Positions 41,960-53,214 are shown, counted from the stretch's first letter. The stretch is DNA of 64,000 nt from Ryuthela nishihirai (GCA_038380435.1 JAWZYU010000001.1:15852001-15916000); one strand, 5' to 3'. The notes: generated from the sequence alone by a model not told the origin. Program-made: numbers and translations.

Positions 41960-44100
41960 CAAGCATATCTCTCCTGAGCTACATCTGCTGCATCTGGCCA
42001 CTGTACACCAATTCTAACAAGGTCCTATTTGACATTGTCTGCCCACCGTATCCTAGGTCTCCCCCTCTTTCCGAGGCCTCTAGGCACACTGTTCATAACC
42101 CTATTCGTCAATCTATAATTATCTATACGGACAACATGGTCAAACCAACGGAGTCTCTCTCTAAACAATATGCTGCTTAAAGGAGGTTGCCGACTCCTTT
42201 GCCTAATCTCCTCATTAGTTACAAAGTTGAACCGCCTTATGCCCAAGATACTGCGTAAGCATCTAGAATCACAAGCATCTAGTTTCCTGTTATCTTGTTT
42301 ACAAAGTGTCCAAGTTTCACTACCATAACTAAGCCTAGAAAGAACCAAACTATTATACAGTCTAATTTTAGTCTTTAGGTGTATACGCCTATTTCTCCAC
42401 ACTCTCCATAGATTCTTAAAAGTCCCGGCAGCAATCCCTATCCGTCTATTAATCTCATGCCGCACATCACCAGTATCAGTTACATAGCTCCGAAGATAAT
42501 TAAACTGTGCCACCTGCTCAAGACTACAACCATACAGATTAACTGAATCACAGCCTGCCTGACCAATTTTCATCACTTTGGTTTTCTTTCTGTTTATAAC
42601 CAAATCTACTCTACTACAGTCTCATCAACAGCTCGAATGAAAGACTTCATCTCATCAACATCATTTGCCAAAAGGGCTAAATCATCAGCATAATCTAAAT
42701 CAGAAATTTTCTTATCTCCAGTCCACTTAAGACCAAAATCTTTCCCTTGAAGTGAATTTCGCATAACATAATCAATAACCAAGCTAAAGAGAAAGGGAGA
42801 CAAAATGCACCCTTGTCGAACACCAGAAGTAATGCTAAACCAATTGCTACAAGCCTTACCAACTCTCACACACGACTCAGTGTTATTATAGAGAGCTTTC
42901 ATTATGTTAACTAACTTGTCTTGTATACCATATGATTTCACAATCAACCACAAATTATGAACGATCAACAGAGTCGAAAACCTTTTTGAAATCAACAAAG
43001 TTAGCAACCAAAGGTTTATGAAACTCTGAACATTTCTCAAGAATCTGCCTAAGTGAAAATATCTGATCTACACATCCCCTACCACTTCCGAATCCACATT
43101 GCTCATCACGCAATTACCTGTCATCCAGATTCTTAATTCTATTAAGCACCATCAGGCAAAGAACTTTCCCTGAAACAGATAGTAGGCTGATACCCCTATA
43201 GGTATCACAAGAACTGCAATCACCTTTTTTGAAAATAGGGATAATAATAGCTCTGGTAAAATCCTTAGGAACCATGCCTTTATCAGAAAAAATATTCAAA
43301 ATTTCAGTCATCCACGTGTTAACCGAAACATTCCCAGTTCTGAGCATTTTCGTAGTAATTTCGACCCCTGGGGATTTATGAAGTTTCGGTTTAGAAATAA
43401 CCAAAATAACTTCAGATTGTGTTATAAGGCCAACATTAAGGCCACCAATGCATCTATCATCATTACAAATAATGGGAGTACAACTAACCACATTGTTTTG
43501 AACATCACTGAAATGCTCAGCCCACCTAGCCATGACAGAATCCTCACCTTCCATAACCTTACCTTGTTTATCCTTCAATCCCTGTATACCTGTCCGTTTT
43601 CTACCACACAAAACATTAACTATCTGGTACAGCTCTCTGCTGTTGTGCTACTAACTGCTCCCTCGGCTTTGTCAGCCAAATCATCAAGCCAAAGATTCAT
43701 ATCAGCAGCTAACTGATCCTTTACACGTTTATTAAGCTCTCTGTAATGCTTTGTATTAGGACTAGTAGGATACTGATTAAGGACATTCCTGCAGTTCCTT
43801 CTTTCCGAAATAAACTCAAGTGCCTTATCACTCAAATAATTCTGTCTCCTTTGCTCCTTTTTCCCTAAAAGAGTACTGTTAGTTTCCAACAAAGCCTGTT
43901 TAAAATGGCCCCATTCTTCCTCAACTTCAGTAGTAAGCAAACCATGACTGTTATAATGACTAAGTAACCTATATGGTAAGCTTTAGCTATAACTGGGTCA
44001 TTCAGAGCTTCAGTATTAAAGGTAAAGTTTTTAACTTTAGCACAACACTTTTTAAGTTTAAGTTGCAAGACACTTTTAACAAGGTAATGGTCAGATCCAA
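41960..44100 (-). pseudogene. LINE reverse transcriptase, copy 3, multiply broken
   Basis: Surviving frames on the minus strand are 43865-44068, 43620-43940, 43114-43611, 42606-43040 and 42025-42603. They give the same blocks as copy 1, including 'PIFKKGDCSSCDTYRGISLL', 'GVRQGCILSPFLF', a YADD box near 42690 and 'RERLRWFDHV'. The 'FVDFKKAFDS' block around 42985 is disrupted, so the first catalytic aspartate frame is lost. A one-base deletion near 42604 and TAG codons (e.g. just before 42025) break the remainder. Confidence 0.88.
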
Positions 44101-44159
44101 TTTCAGGTACCCTATATGACCTGGTATTCGTAACAGAACTAGCCCAATTGCTGTTTAAT

Positions 44160-45192
44160 TAATATATAATCAATCATGCTTTTATGCAGCCCATCAGGTG
44201 AAACCCGGGTGTACTTATGTATGTCGCGGTGTTTGAAATAAGTGTTAGTTATTCTGAAACCATTTAGTTTACTTACCTATAGGAGACATTGCCCATTGCC
44301 ATTGCAGCTACCAATACCAAAAGGACGAATCACCCCTCCCCAAAGGTCAGAGTCAGTACCAACTTTGGCATTGAAGTCAGCAAGAACAAGGGTAATATCT
44401 CCTTTCTGGACAGAATTCAAATTATCCTGAAGTTGTCCGTAAAACCCATCCTTCTCATCCTCATCGGCATCCTCAGTGGGGGCATAACAGCAGATAACAT
44501 TCAAGTGCTGTAAGAAACCTTTCATTAATGCACTCATCCGTCCCATGGCCAAGTGGTTAGCGCACTTGGCTACTGATCCAAGGGACTTGGGTTCGAGCCC
44601 CGGGTAAGGCATGGTTATATGTGTCGTTTTTCTGCCGAGGTCCTGCCATCCTCTCAAATCTTCTACTATGGCATATAAACTGACACGCTGCTGTCAGAAC
44701 TCTGTGGCAAACAGCTGCTTGAGGGGTTATTTATTTTATATTTTTATTCTAGAAGAGCATCACTAGCATGTCTGCTGAGAAGCAGAACACACCTTGGTGA
44801 TGCTTTTCATCCTCCCTCCCTGTAAAGAGAAATTTAAAGTTATTTTTAAATATCTCACCTTTACCTGTCCATCTGGTCTCTTGCAAACCTAGAATATGAA
44901 AGTTATAGCGCTGGAATTCCTGCGTGAGGACATCAAGAGAATAATCTCTATGTAATGTCCTCACATTCCACGTTCCTGCTGAGAGAAAATGATTAGTAGG
45001 ATTTTTAAAGAAATTAGGTTTATTGAGGTAGGTAGGGCCAACAATATCAAACAGCCCCCTGATCGCAGGCATGAGGCAAAGACCTGTTCCTCCTCTGCTA
45101 AAGGCTGAATTTACCGATGCTGGTAGGAACTTCAGGCACCACCTTTTCAAGTGGACTTTTTTTAAGAGCCATATGGTCTGCCTGAGACACAT
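44160..45192 (-). pseudogene. LINE endonuclease domain, copy 3, split by SINE-A
   Basis: 45192-44749 gives the N-terminal part: an untyped leader, 'SAGTWNVRTLHRDYSLDVL' and 'ILGLQETRWTGKGEIF', where QET contains the catalytic glutamate. After the SINE-A, 44536-44277 continues with 'NVICCYAPTEDADEDEKDGF', 'LVLADFNAKVG' (the usual GDFN is ADFN here) and 'NGNGQCLL'. The end near 44160-44230 has the 'GLHKSMIDYILI' region. Together it spans the whole apurinic-type endonuclease, but interrupted and with at least one active-site-region change. Confidence 0.88.
44537..44740 (+). repeat. SINE-A inserted in LINE copy 3
   Basis: Full-length plus-strand copy: CGTCCCATGGCCAAGTGGTT head, intact GGTTCGAGCCCCGGGTAAGG B box, tail TTATTTATTTTATATTTTTA. 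It interrupts the endonuclease sequence; the LINE resumes with CTAGAAGAGCATCAC. Confidence 0.9.
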
Positions 45193-45211
45193 TACTCCAG
45201 TTTAGGCTTGA

Positions 45212-45602
45212 GTTGGGTTGGGTTGTTTTACCTCTGAGCGGCACTTTTTTTGCACATCATGGGCTAAATGGCCAGGTCACATGGACCCCGAAGGCTCAGA
45301 GAAGATTGAGGGAGGGGACCCACTGGAACAGCTGTTGGGAGACAGATGGTAGCCTCCCGTCAAGGCCATCCAGCGTGTTCTTTAACGTGCACAGGGTATG
45401 GCTCTCCCGCACACGGGGCCACGGCTTAACGTCTCATCCGACGGACGGCGACCTTTTCAAGCCCATCGGTGTCCCCTACTGACCGTGGGCAGGGCGGGGA
45501 ATTTTGCGGAGATAAATCTCAACGCTGACCCAGCTGGTATTCGAACCTGGGAACTACAGATTACGAGCCTGGCGCGCTACCGACTGAGCCACCCCCGCCC
45601 CC
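45212..45602 (-). repeat. SINE-B, full length, with target-site duplication
   Basis: Complete minus-strand copy. The tRNA-like head is at the right (GTGGCTCAGTCGGTAGCGCG, anticodon-arm-like CCAGGCTCGTAATCTG, B box GGTTCGAATACC) and the AACCC-repeat tail at the left. Flanks tttaggcttga (45201-45211) and tttagtcttga (45603-45613) are a one-mismatch duplication. Confidence 0.92.
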
Positions 45603-46126
45603 TTTAGTCTTGACAATGCCCAGCTAGCTAAGTGAGGTTCAGGTACATGCGATGGCCTCTGATTAGGATTATTCACCAGCTGATATAAGGTATCCCGTGC
45701 CTTTGTTCACTTAGGACTGGCAATCCAGAAGCAAACAGAAAATACAGTGGCAGATTCTCCCTCAACAGAGGCCCACCAGTACAGCAAGTCCAGGATCCAT
45801 AATCAAGCTCAAATCCATAAACAAGTCCAGTCTAGTAGGTATAAATGGTCAGCACCTGGACTCCGTGAAGTTGACCACTCCTCAGCAGGGTTGAAAAAAA
45901 AAGATAAAAGTGACCATAAATGGATGACCAGATCAGTAGGCCATACTGAACTGGCAGCCCTCCCCTTCCATTCTTTTCCAAAAGAGAATATCTCTTTTGA
46001 AAGGTACTAACGGCCTGCACTACGAGAAGGCGGGGTCGGACATTAGGTGCTAGACCTGGCCGGTTCTGTGCATCATCACTAGGGATTGGTACACAGCTCT
46101 CCTTCCAGTTTATGCCTAGCTACCAT

Positions 46127-46440
46127 TTACAGATCATTACAGATCAATAAGGCTTGGAAATTTCTATCGAAGATATGCACATAAAGACAGTTTGCGTCTG
46201 AACCATAGCCTCGACAAAATTCTTCATTTGGCCCAAATTTATGTGTAAAAGTGGCAACGAAATCTTCGTGGATTGTACCAGCGAATGATTCCAGATATTC
46301 TTCCATGGCTTTAATGATTGCCGAGAAGGCCAAATCCTCTTCACGTAATGAGATGCTTTGTCTCTGCTTTCCATTCGCAATGAAAGCAACGGAACTTTGT
46401 ATATCCGAGCTATAGTTCAAGCGAAAGAGTAATGACTTTT
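46127..46440 (-). CDS. Unrecognised ORF, ~100 codons, possible exon
   Basis: Open from just after an in-frame TAA near 46440 to a stop at 46127, with no ATG until 'MEEYLESFAG'. The composition looks protein-like rather than repeat-derived: 'SISLREEDLAFSAIIKAMEEYLESFAGTI' predicts helix, followed by 'HKFGPNEEFCRGYGSDANCLYVHIFDRNF' with two cysteines. It lies just upstream of LINE copy 3 but has no counterpart in copy 2, so it is not obviously part of the LINE. Could be a host exon, a captured gene fragment or chance. No function assigned. Confidence 0.3.
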
Positions 46441-46779
46441 AAGTCCTTACAAATGTGCCACTTGTATTTGCCATAATTTATGTACTGAAGTAATAGTTCC
46501 TTATTGTCATAAGTTTCCTTCATTTTAAGACATGGATTACTGGAACAGCAGACAACACGTTCCCATTATGTAGAAGAACGCAGTGTCGTACCGAAAAATC
46601 TCGGGGGCCCCTACAAGAAATATCTCGGGGGCCCTTTTGTTTCATTTAATGTTCACCATCATATACTTGAATTTTAACTTTTTGAAACGTACACAATAAA
46701 TATGTGACATATATTACAGATTTTGCAATTCATAATTCGACATTATGTAATGAATCGGAGTCTGATCTACTTGATGGGG
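46441..46779. other. Spacer with short CGGGGGCCC repeat
   Basis: TCTCGGGGGCCC occurs twice (46597-46632), separated by a near-copy of the same phrase; no gene. Confidence 0.45.
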
Positions 46780-46978
46780 GGAGGGCCATGCCCCCGCCCC
46801 TTTAGAATGCTAGTATGTGTGATGGAGGACAAAATTTATTAAACTTGGGCATATTTCTCGCATTATTTATGACAATTTTTTAAAAAACTTTAAAACATAG
46901 AGGATAATGCTACATTGCAACGGAAATCCAGTATCTTGCCCCCCCCCCCATCAATATTTTTCTAGATCCGGGCCTGAA
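46780..46978 (-). repeat. Repeat family D, reverse copy
   Basis: Minus strand starts GGCCCGGATCTAGAAAAATA, then a G-run, CAAGATACTGGATTTCCGTTGCAAT and a TTTAAAAAATTG segment, matching 57868-58030 most closely. Confidence 0.65.
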
Positions 46979-47224
46979 ATAATATTTTTTATCACTTTCT
47001 TCATAAAATAGTTCTTATTTACCTGGATAGTTGTTTTCAAATGGGCATAAACAAGATTTGTTTAAATACGGTTCATTTTGCCCTCTATTGAACAACCAAA
47101 AAGATAACCCTCTGGCGATGCCATATTCGTTTTTTTTTTTAGTTTTCAGTTTTTGGAAAAAATGAATTTTTTCATTTTCCACCCTTTAATTGTCTATCAT
47201 ATGAGTGATTGTAAGCTTTTCGAA

Positions 47225-47880
47225 CAAGGTAAAATTGGGTTTTTAAACTGTGCTTTCCAAAGGATTAAAAGTTCTAAAACAATAAAATATTTAGGAGTGA
47301 ATTTCGACTGTTAACTAACCTGGCATGGTCATGTTCAAAAAGTAGTATTAAAAATCAAACAAATAATTCCCAAGATTATCTTTTAAGAGATATGATGAAT
47401 AAAAAAATTTTAAAGAACATATATTATTTATTAATCTATTTCAGAATACAGTATGCAATTCTAATGTGGGGAGGAACATCTTTATGTTGTTTAAATCAAT
47501 TGCAGCAATTGCAAAAATATATAGTAAAGATGTTGACATTTACAAGAAAGTGCGACTCGTCTGAGCAAAGTTTAAAAAAACTTGAACTCAAGTTAAAACA
47601 AATACACCAAATGGCTTTAGCAAAGCATATAGTTCATAAGAAGGATTAATTTGATGTAGTGATTAATAAATATTTTGCAATAGCGGCAGTGGCTCAGGAT
47701 TTTTGCATTCTAAAATCAGACAAAGAGTTATTCAAAAAAACATTATGGATATAGTGGCTTAAAACTATTCAACTCACTGCCAGATAGCATGAAAATTATA
47801 AATAATAAAATACATTTCTCTAAAGAAAAAAAAAATATGGTTGTTGAACGGTGGAAATTACGACTGATGTTTTATTTACT
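47225..47880 (+). pseudogene. Non-LTR RT C-terminal relic
   Basis: 'KTIKYLGVNFD' (about 47278) followed by '(Q/stop)LTWHGHVQKV', then an open stretch 47392-47649 with 'ILKNIYYLLIYFRIQYAILMWGG' and 'LNQLQQLQKYIVKML', the thumb-region pattern of CR1/L2/Jockey-like LINEs. The YADD palm is absent. A terminal 'ERWKL' lies near 47848. Distinct from the RTE-like family. Confidence 0.65.
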
Positions 47881-48129
47881 GTATTAATTGATTACTTTGA
47901 AATGAGATATGAGTAGTAGGATATAAATTTATATATTACAGAGGCTGAACTTGCTATTTTTCTGTTTATATATTTATATATATATTGATGTATTCAGGAC
48001 TGCAGAATATATATATTTTGTAAATATCCACTTGGAAGTTAAATACTAACTCTTGTGGAACTTGACTATTTATTTGCTATATATCTAAATATTGTACAAA
48101 TAGATAAATTGAATTAAATTGATATTGTG

Positions 48130-48350
48130 AAAATTGGGATTGGTTTTGTGAAATAAAGGAGAGTTGGCAAAATCTTGGGAAGTTGGAAAAATCTAGGAGA
48201 ATTGAAAAAATTTGAAGTGACTTGGTAAAATTCACGTGAGATATAAAAATTGAGATTTTTTTTCTGTAAAATTATGCCAAGTTGGCAAAATCTAGGGAAA
48301 TTAGCGAAATACGACGCCACTTGGTAAAATACAGGCGAGTTTTGAAGATT
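48130..48350. repeat. Diverged ~115-bp tandem repeat
   Basis: AGTTGGCAAAATCTtGGGAA (~48162) and AGTTGGCAAAATCTAGGGAA (~48279), each followed by 'TTGGTAAAAT.CA.G.GAG' and a T-run; two units plus partial ends. Confidence 0.7.
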
Positions 48351-48720
48351 CGGCTTGTTTTTTTGCAAATTAAGGATTGCAGAGTACAGTCGAAAACGCT
48401 CGGCCCCATGTAAATAGCACATTGCAACACTTCTGTAAATAAATCTAACGGGCAAAAAAGCGTTGTCCATTCCTTTGAATTAATAATTATATTAATTTCT
48501 ATTTCAAATTTGTATGTGATCGTGTGATGACGAAGTAAATTACTATTCAGAAATTTTGCTTTTAATCATTTAAGCGCTATTCTGATCACGTGAGAGGAGT
48601 AAAGAAACAGATAAATACGTAATCGATGTGATTTTAAATGACCATTTGCAGTTCCCCAAACTAATTTTAATATATTCAAAATGGTCGCCATCAAAAATAG
48701 ACAGATAAATATTAATATGT

Positions 48721-48892
48721 GAAAATGATTCTCATTGTTATCCGTATCTGGCATTATAAACCTTCAGCAGACGCAACAAATTAAAATCTTAATTATTCAA
48801 ATATAAAATGATTCTCATTGTTACCCGTATCTGGCATTATAAACCTTCAGCAGACGCAACAAATTAAAATCTTAATTATTCAAATTCTGAAC
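48721..48892. repeat. 86-bp tandem duplication
   Basis: AAAATGATTCTCATTGTTA then CCGTATCTGGCATTATAAAC to TTAATTATTCAAAT is present twice head to tail (about 48721-48806 and 48807-48892) with one visible mismatch; recent. Confidence 0.92.
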
Positions 48893-49050
48893 AATGTAAC
48901 AGAAAAACAATTGACGAGTTTAAAGGAAATCTTTCCTTAGAAGCGTTAAGACGATGTTTTGGATGCGAATATAAGTGTTCTTTGATTCGAGATATTTATA
49001 TTTGAAGTAGTTTCTAGCTAGTATACTGAATATTATTTGTATTGACTTTT

Positions 49051-49485
49051 ATGGGCAGGATGCCTACTGCTGATACGCACAGAGCGTTTAATGTACGCCA
49101 ACGCGCGTCAAGTTTTGCAAGGAGGGGCAGGGAATGCCTCCGTCGTAGGTGGAAACAGATGAAGAACCTTTGTTGCTCCTGTTGTTTAGGGAGTATGGAG
49201 GGGAGCAATGAGCGTAGCCAGCCACCAGAAACATCAATATCCTATATCCCCTCCACTCGAAATGACCACAGTGTCATAACACTCGAAATGATAAACATTC
49301 CACCCACGAAATATGTATCAGAAGAATTTTCGGTGGATGAATATGATGTCTCTGCACCTCAAATAGATCAGTATGATGTCTCTACTCCTGAAACAGATGA
49401 ATATGGTGTCATCCTCTTCGCACTACGTGTCGTGTTGGCATTCTCCATTTTACATCTTTTTATTGTCCTGTATGCTTTATGGTAA
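49051..49485 (+). CDS. Unrecognised ORF with C-terminal membrane segment
   Basis: 144 codons from the first ATG (the frame is open a few codons earlier). The N-terminal third is basic (RRGRECLRRRWKQMK) and is followed by a CCSCC cluster, typical of lipidated juxtamembrane cysteines. The middle is acidic and holds three copies of a ~12-residue repeat: DEYDVSAPQID, QYDVSTPETD, EYGV. The last ~25 residues (VILFALRVVLAFSILHLFIV) are a predicted membrane span ending almost at the stop, as in tail-anchored proteins. The stop overlaps ATGGTAAGA, a good splice donor, so it might instead be an internal exon. No homology to a transposon domain. Best candidate for a host coding region here, but unproven. 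Confidence 0.42.
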   Translation: MGRMPTADTHRAFNVRQRASSFARRGRECLRRRWKQMKNLCCSCCLGSMEGSNERSQPPETSISYIPSTRNDHSVITLEMINIPPTKYVSEEFSVDEYDVSAPQIDQYDVSTPETDEYGVILFALRVVLAFSILHLFIVLYALW

Positions 49486-49784
49486 GATGATAGACTTCAT
49501 GTGTGAGAATTCTGCGAATGAAATATGAGAGTGCAAAGAGTTGAAATGGGAAAGTGGAGAGAATGTCAAACTAAAGAGAAAAAGAAAAAGGTAAACAAAG
49601 TTTAAAAAAAGAAAAAAAAAAAAAAAGAAAAAAAAAATGTCTCCCCCAAAAGCCACCCTCAGACGTCCTAGATCGTGGGAGACGGGCAACATCCATTATC
49701 TGTTGATTTCCTCAAAAGTTCCTTTTATCTTTAGGGAAAACCTCAGGTAATGGATGGCTAACATGAGGCTCTGGTACAACACAC

Positions 49785-49972
49785 ACACACACATTCACTC
49801 ACTCACTACATGCATTCACTCACTCGCTACATGCGTTCACTCGCTCATTACATGCATTCACTCACTCGCTCATTACATGCATCACTCACTCGCTCATTAC
49901 ATGCATTCACTCACTCGCTCACTACATGCATTCACTCTCTCACTACATGCATTCACTCGCTCACTACATGCA
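49785..49972 (+). repeat. Minisatellite (CATTCACTCACTCGCTCATTACATG)
   Basis: Seven or eight units of 21-26 bp built from CACTCACTCGCT and ACATGCATT blocks, preceded by a short (CA)n run at about 49780. The plus-strand frame across it is a repeat translation. Confidence 0.92.
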
Positions 49973-50427
49973 AAATTAAAACATGCAATTTTAAATTTCT
50001 TGTAACATTTTGCTACAAATGCTTAATTCAAAGTTATGGAGATTCGAATACAGTTTTCGCACAACAGGAAAATGTCTTAATGTTTTTGATAAGAACGTTT
50101 AATCATTTTCAGTGCGCTAAAGCGAGGAATTTTTTTTTTGAAATTGATAATTTGATTGTGTAGTATTACTTCATATTGAACACAACAAGTTGTATGTTAT
50201 CCATTTACATTAATTTATTACATTAATTTCACTATTTATGAAGAAAACTCTGTTATCATTACAATTTCTACATTCATTTATACTTTTACATTATTTCCAT
50301 TCTTCGTGGTTGTGAAAGAAAGAAAATATTTTTATACAAAATCGAATGAAGTGTTGTTGATAACGGCAGACTACCACTTCGTGTGTCCAGAGACGCATGA
50401 GGTGTAAATTCGGCCCTGTGTAAAAAA

Positions 50428-50490
50428 AATAAATAAATATTCCTCTCAGGCAGCTGCTTGTCACAGAGGACAGACAGGTAGAAATACTCA
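50428..50490 (-). repeat. SINE-A tail fragment
   Basis: AAATAAATATTCCTCTCAGGCAGCTGCTTGTCACAGAGGACAGACAGG: the last ~60 bp of SINE-A in reverse. Confidence 0.8.
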
Positions 50491-50779
50491 CGATACAAAA
50501 CGCATTGGTTCCGCGGGAGGCACTACCAGTATAGGGAATTGCCATGTTACCACTATCTACGGTCAGGGGCAGGACTGTACCGTATAGATATAGCTCATCC
50601 CCGACTATCTTATGGTGAACAGTCCTATAGAAGGAAAGCTCATCTATCGGTCAAAACCTAAATTTAATCTGTTCCCCGGTTAGCCACAACAAGGATATAT
50701 AAATCCAAGTTGGATCGGCTGCCGGGGTGGGAACTCTTAGTTTGACCCAGATTTTGAAAAACGGCCCTAGCCTACTAGA

Positions 50780-51115
50780 GGTACCAAGTCGTTCAGCGGG
50801 GCCCCGAACTTGCTCCAATGACCACCTGATTGAGGTCTTAGCACTGTCCAACCGGGTCCCAAACCGGTCAGCAGTGCCTTCGCCCTCGGATGGTCTTAAC
50901 TCTGTCCAACCGGGGCCCAAACTGTTCAGCGACTGCAATGGGCCACAAGCACCCCCCCCCGCCCCACGCGGTAGGTAGTTCCCTGTCGAGGGGGACTAGT
51001 CGAGGTAGTTCCCTGTCGAGGGGGACCACAAGCACCCCCCCGCTCCACACGGTAGGTAGTTCCCTGTCCCCCCCCCCGCCCACGCCCAAGGTAGTTCCCT
51101 GTCGAGGGGGACAGA
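50780..51115 (+). repeat. GC-rich tandem repeats
   Basis: First, three diverged ~75-bp units containing 'CTGTCCAACCGGG(T/G)CCCAAAC' (about 50785-50935). Then four copies of GGTAGTTCCCTGTCGAGGGG with C-run spacers (50980-51110). Unusually GC-rich for this window. Confidence 0.82.
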
Positions 51116-51117
51116 AG

Positions 51118-51368
51118 ACTTGTATAGATAGATAAAACTATGTTATAGTATAACAATGGGAATAAAATAAAATATATACATCGGTAGTTCTTAACCTTTT
51201 ATGCTTCACGTATCCCCTGGAAATGTGTATGTAATTGGCGTACCCCTTGTATAGATAGATAAAACTATAGTTATAGTATAACAATGGGAATAAAAAAAAA
51301 CATATATATCAGTGGTTCTAAATCTTTTAAGCTTCACGTATCCCCTGGAAATGTGTATGTAACTGGCA
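51118..51368 (+). repeat. ~128-bp tandem duplication, hAT-like end
   Basis: CTTGTATAGATAGATAAAAC starts two consecutive units (51118 and ~51246), each ending CACGTATCCCCTGGAAATGT plus GTATGTAA(T/C)TGGC. The segment (A/C)(G)GTGGTTCTAAATCTTTTAA resembles a hAT terminus. Confidence 0.82.
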
Positions 51369-52902
51369 ATGACGATAGATGCATTGGTGGCTTTAATGTT
51401 GGCCCTATAACACAATCTAAATTTGTTTTGGCTGTTTCTAAACTTAAGCTACATAAATCCCCAGGGGTAGATGAAATCACTACCGAAATGCTTAGAGCTG
51501 GGAATGTTTCGGTTACCACTTGGATGACTGAAATTCTGAATATCTTTTATAATAAAGGCATGATTCCTAAGGATTTTACCAGAGCTATTGTTATCCCTAT
51601 TTTCAAAAAAGGTGATCGCAGTTCTTGTGATAACTATAGGGATATCTGTTCCAGGTAAAGTTCTTTCCATGACTGTGCTTAATAGAATTAAGGATCTGAT
51701 TGACAGGAAATTAGTGTGATGAGCAATGTGGATTCAGAAGTGGTAGGGGATGTGTGGATCAGATATTTTCACTTAGGCAGATTCTTGAGAAATGTTTAGA
51801 GTTTCAGAAACCTTTGGTTGCTAGCTTTGTTGATTTCAAAAAGGCTTTCGACTCTGTTGATCGCCATAATTTGTGGTTGATTGTGAAATCATATGGTATA
51901 CCTGACAAGTTAGTTAACATAATGAAAGCTCTCTATAATAACACTGAGTCGTGTGTGAGAGTTGGTAAGGCTTGTAGCAATTGGTTTAGCATTACTTCTG
52001 GTGTTCGACAAAGGTGCATTTTGTCTCCTTTTCTCTATAGCTTGGTTATTGATTATGTTACGCGAAATTCACTTCAAGGGAAAGATTTTGGCCTTAAATG
52101 GACTGGAGATACGAAAATTTCTGATTTAGATTATGCTGATGATTTAGCCCTTTGGGCAAATGATGTTGATGAGATGAACTCTTTCATTCGAGCTGTTGAT
52201 GAAACTGGTAGTAGAGTAGGTTTGGTTATAAATAGAGAGAAAACTAAAGTGATGAAAATTGGTCAGGCAGGCTGTGATTCAGTTAATCTGAATGGTTGCA
52301 GTCTTGAGCAGGTGTCACAGTTTAATTATCTTGGGAGCTATGTAACAGATAATGGTGATGGGCGGCATGAGATTAACAGACGAATAGGGATTGCTGCCGG
52401 GACTTTTAAGAATCTATGGAGAGTGTGGAGAAATAGGCGTATACACCTAAAGACTAAAATTAGACTGTATAATAGTTTGGTTCTTTCTAGGGTTAGTTAT
52501 GGTAGTGAAACTTGGACACTTTGTAAACAAGATAACAGGAAACTAGATGCTTTTGATTCCAGATGCTTACGCAGTATCTTAGGCATTAGGTGGTTCAACT
52601 TTGTAACTAATGATGAGGTTAGGCAAATGAGTTTGCAACCTCCTTTAAGCAGCATATTGTGCAGAGAGAGACTCCGTTGGTTTGGCCATGTTGCCCGTAT
52701 GGATAATTATAGATTGGCGAATAGGGTTATGAACAGTGTGCTTAAAGGCCTCAATAAGAAGGGGAGACCTAAGATGCGGTGGGCAGACAATATCAAACAG
52801 GACCTTGTTAGAATTGGTGTGCAGTGGCCAGATGCAGTAGATGTAGCTCAGGATAGACTTGCTTGGAGAACTAAATTGCACGGTCTGGTTGGACATCCGT
52901 AG
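51366..52902 (+). pseudogene. LINE reverse transcriptase, copy 4
   Basis: 51366-51658 encodes the pre-RT linker and first block ('PIFKKGDRSSCDNYR'). A small deletion (the 'GGGTATCAGTCTGCTC' segment of copy 1 shrinks to GGATAT) breaks the frame. From 51754 the frame is open for 382 codons to the natural stop at 52900-52902, with 'FVDFKKAFDSVD', 'GVRQRCILSPFLY' (usual RQGC changed to RQRC), a YADD box near 52132, 'RERLRWFGHVARM' and the natural end 'KLHGLVGHP'. It shows the C-terminus that copy 1 lost through its TAG. Catalytic aspartates are present, but endonuclease and full RT start are missing. Confidence 0.9.
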
Positions 52903-52926
52903 CCATGGCTGATTGATGATGATGAG
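51366..52926 (+). mobile_element. RTE-like LINE, copy 4, 5'-truncated
   Basis: Starts abruptly at the linker before RT (GACGATAGATGCATTGGTGG) directly after the tandem duplication and ends with a short TGATGATGATGA tail. Very close to copy 1 in sequence. Confidence 0.92.
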
Positions 52927-53214
52927 CCTAGACACACGAGGAGGTAGTGCACCCGTAGAGGTATGTGCAGCATTTTAATTATTTCTTATTATAAATACTA
53001 CTTTTCCCTTTGTAGGAATTGTAACGAAAAGAATTACAGTTTTAAGAAATAGTAAAATTATTGTAATTAATTAATATTAGAAATAGCTTGTAATATTCAG
53101 CAGGCAGTAACATTAAAAAATTAAAGTATTCATTTAAAATTTAAGCATTTTTCCTTTGTTTTTTTGCTCTGGGAATGAACATATTACACGAAATTATCAT
53201 AACTATTGGGAACT
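52927..53214. other. AT-rich spacer
   Basis: No gene or repeat copy recognised. Confidence 0.4.

Larger units (their letters stand above)
41887..46060 (-). mobile_element. RTE-like LINE, copy 3, near full length
   Basis: Reads right to left: 5' untranslated region (45604-46060, shared with copy 2), endonuclease, RT, and an ATC-repeat (TGA on the minus strand) 3' end at 41887. Two SINEs are inserted: SINE-B (45212-45602) and SINE-A (44537-44740). Many small frame changes and stops. The only copy in the window with both a 5' region and a 3' end. Confidence 0.9.

Noticed and set aside
49785..49972. CRISPR-like regularly spaced repeats
   Set aside because: Units are contiguous and variable in length with no unique spacers, in a eukaryotic context; an ordinary minisatellite.
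49754..50163. ORFs rich in HSLT/ALHY motifs
   Set aside because: Translation of the CACTCACTCGCT minisatellite in two frames.
50727..51156. Overlapping ORFs on both strands, Gly/Pro/Arg rich
   Set aside because: All follow the GC-rich tandem repeats; several frames are open at once, typical of low-complexity GC DNA.
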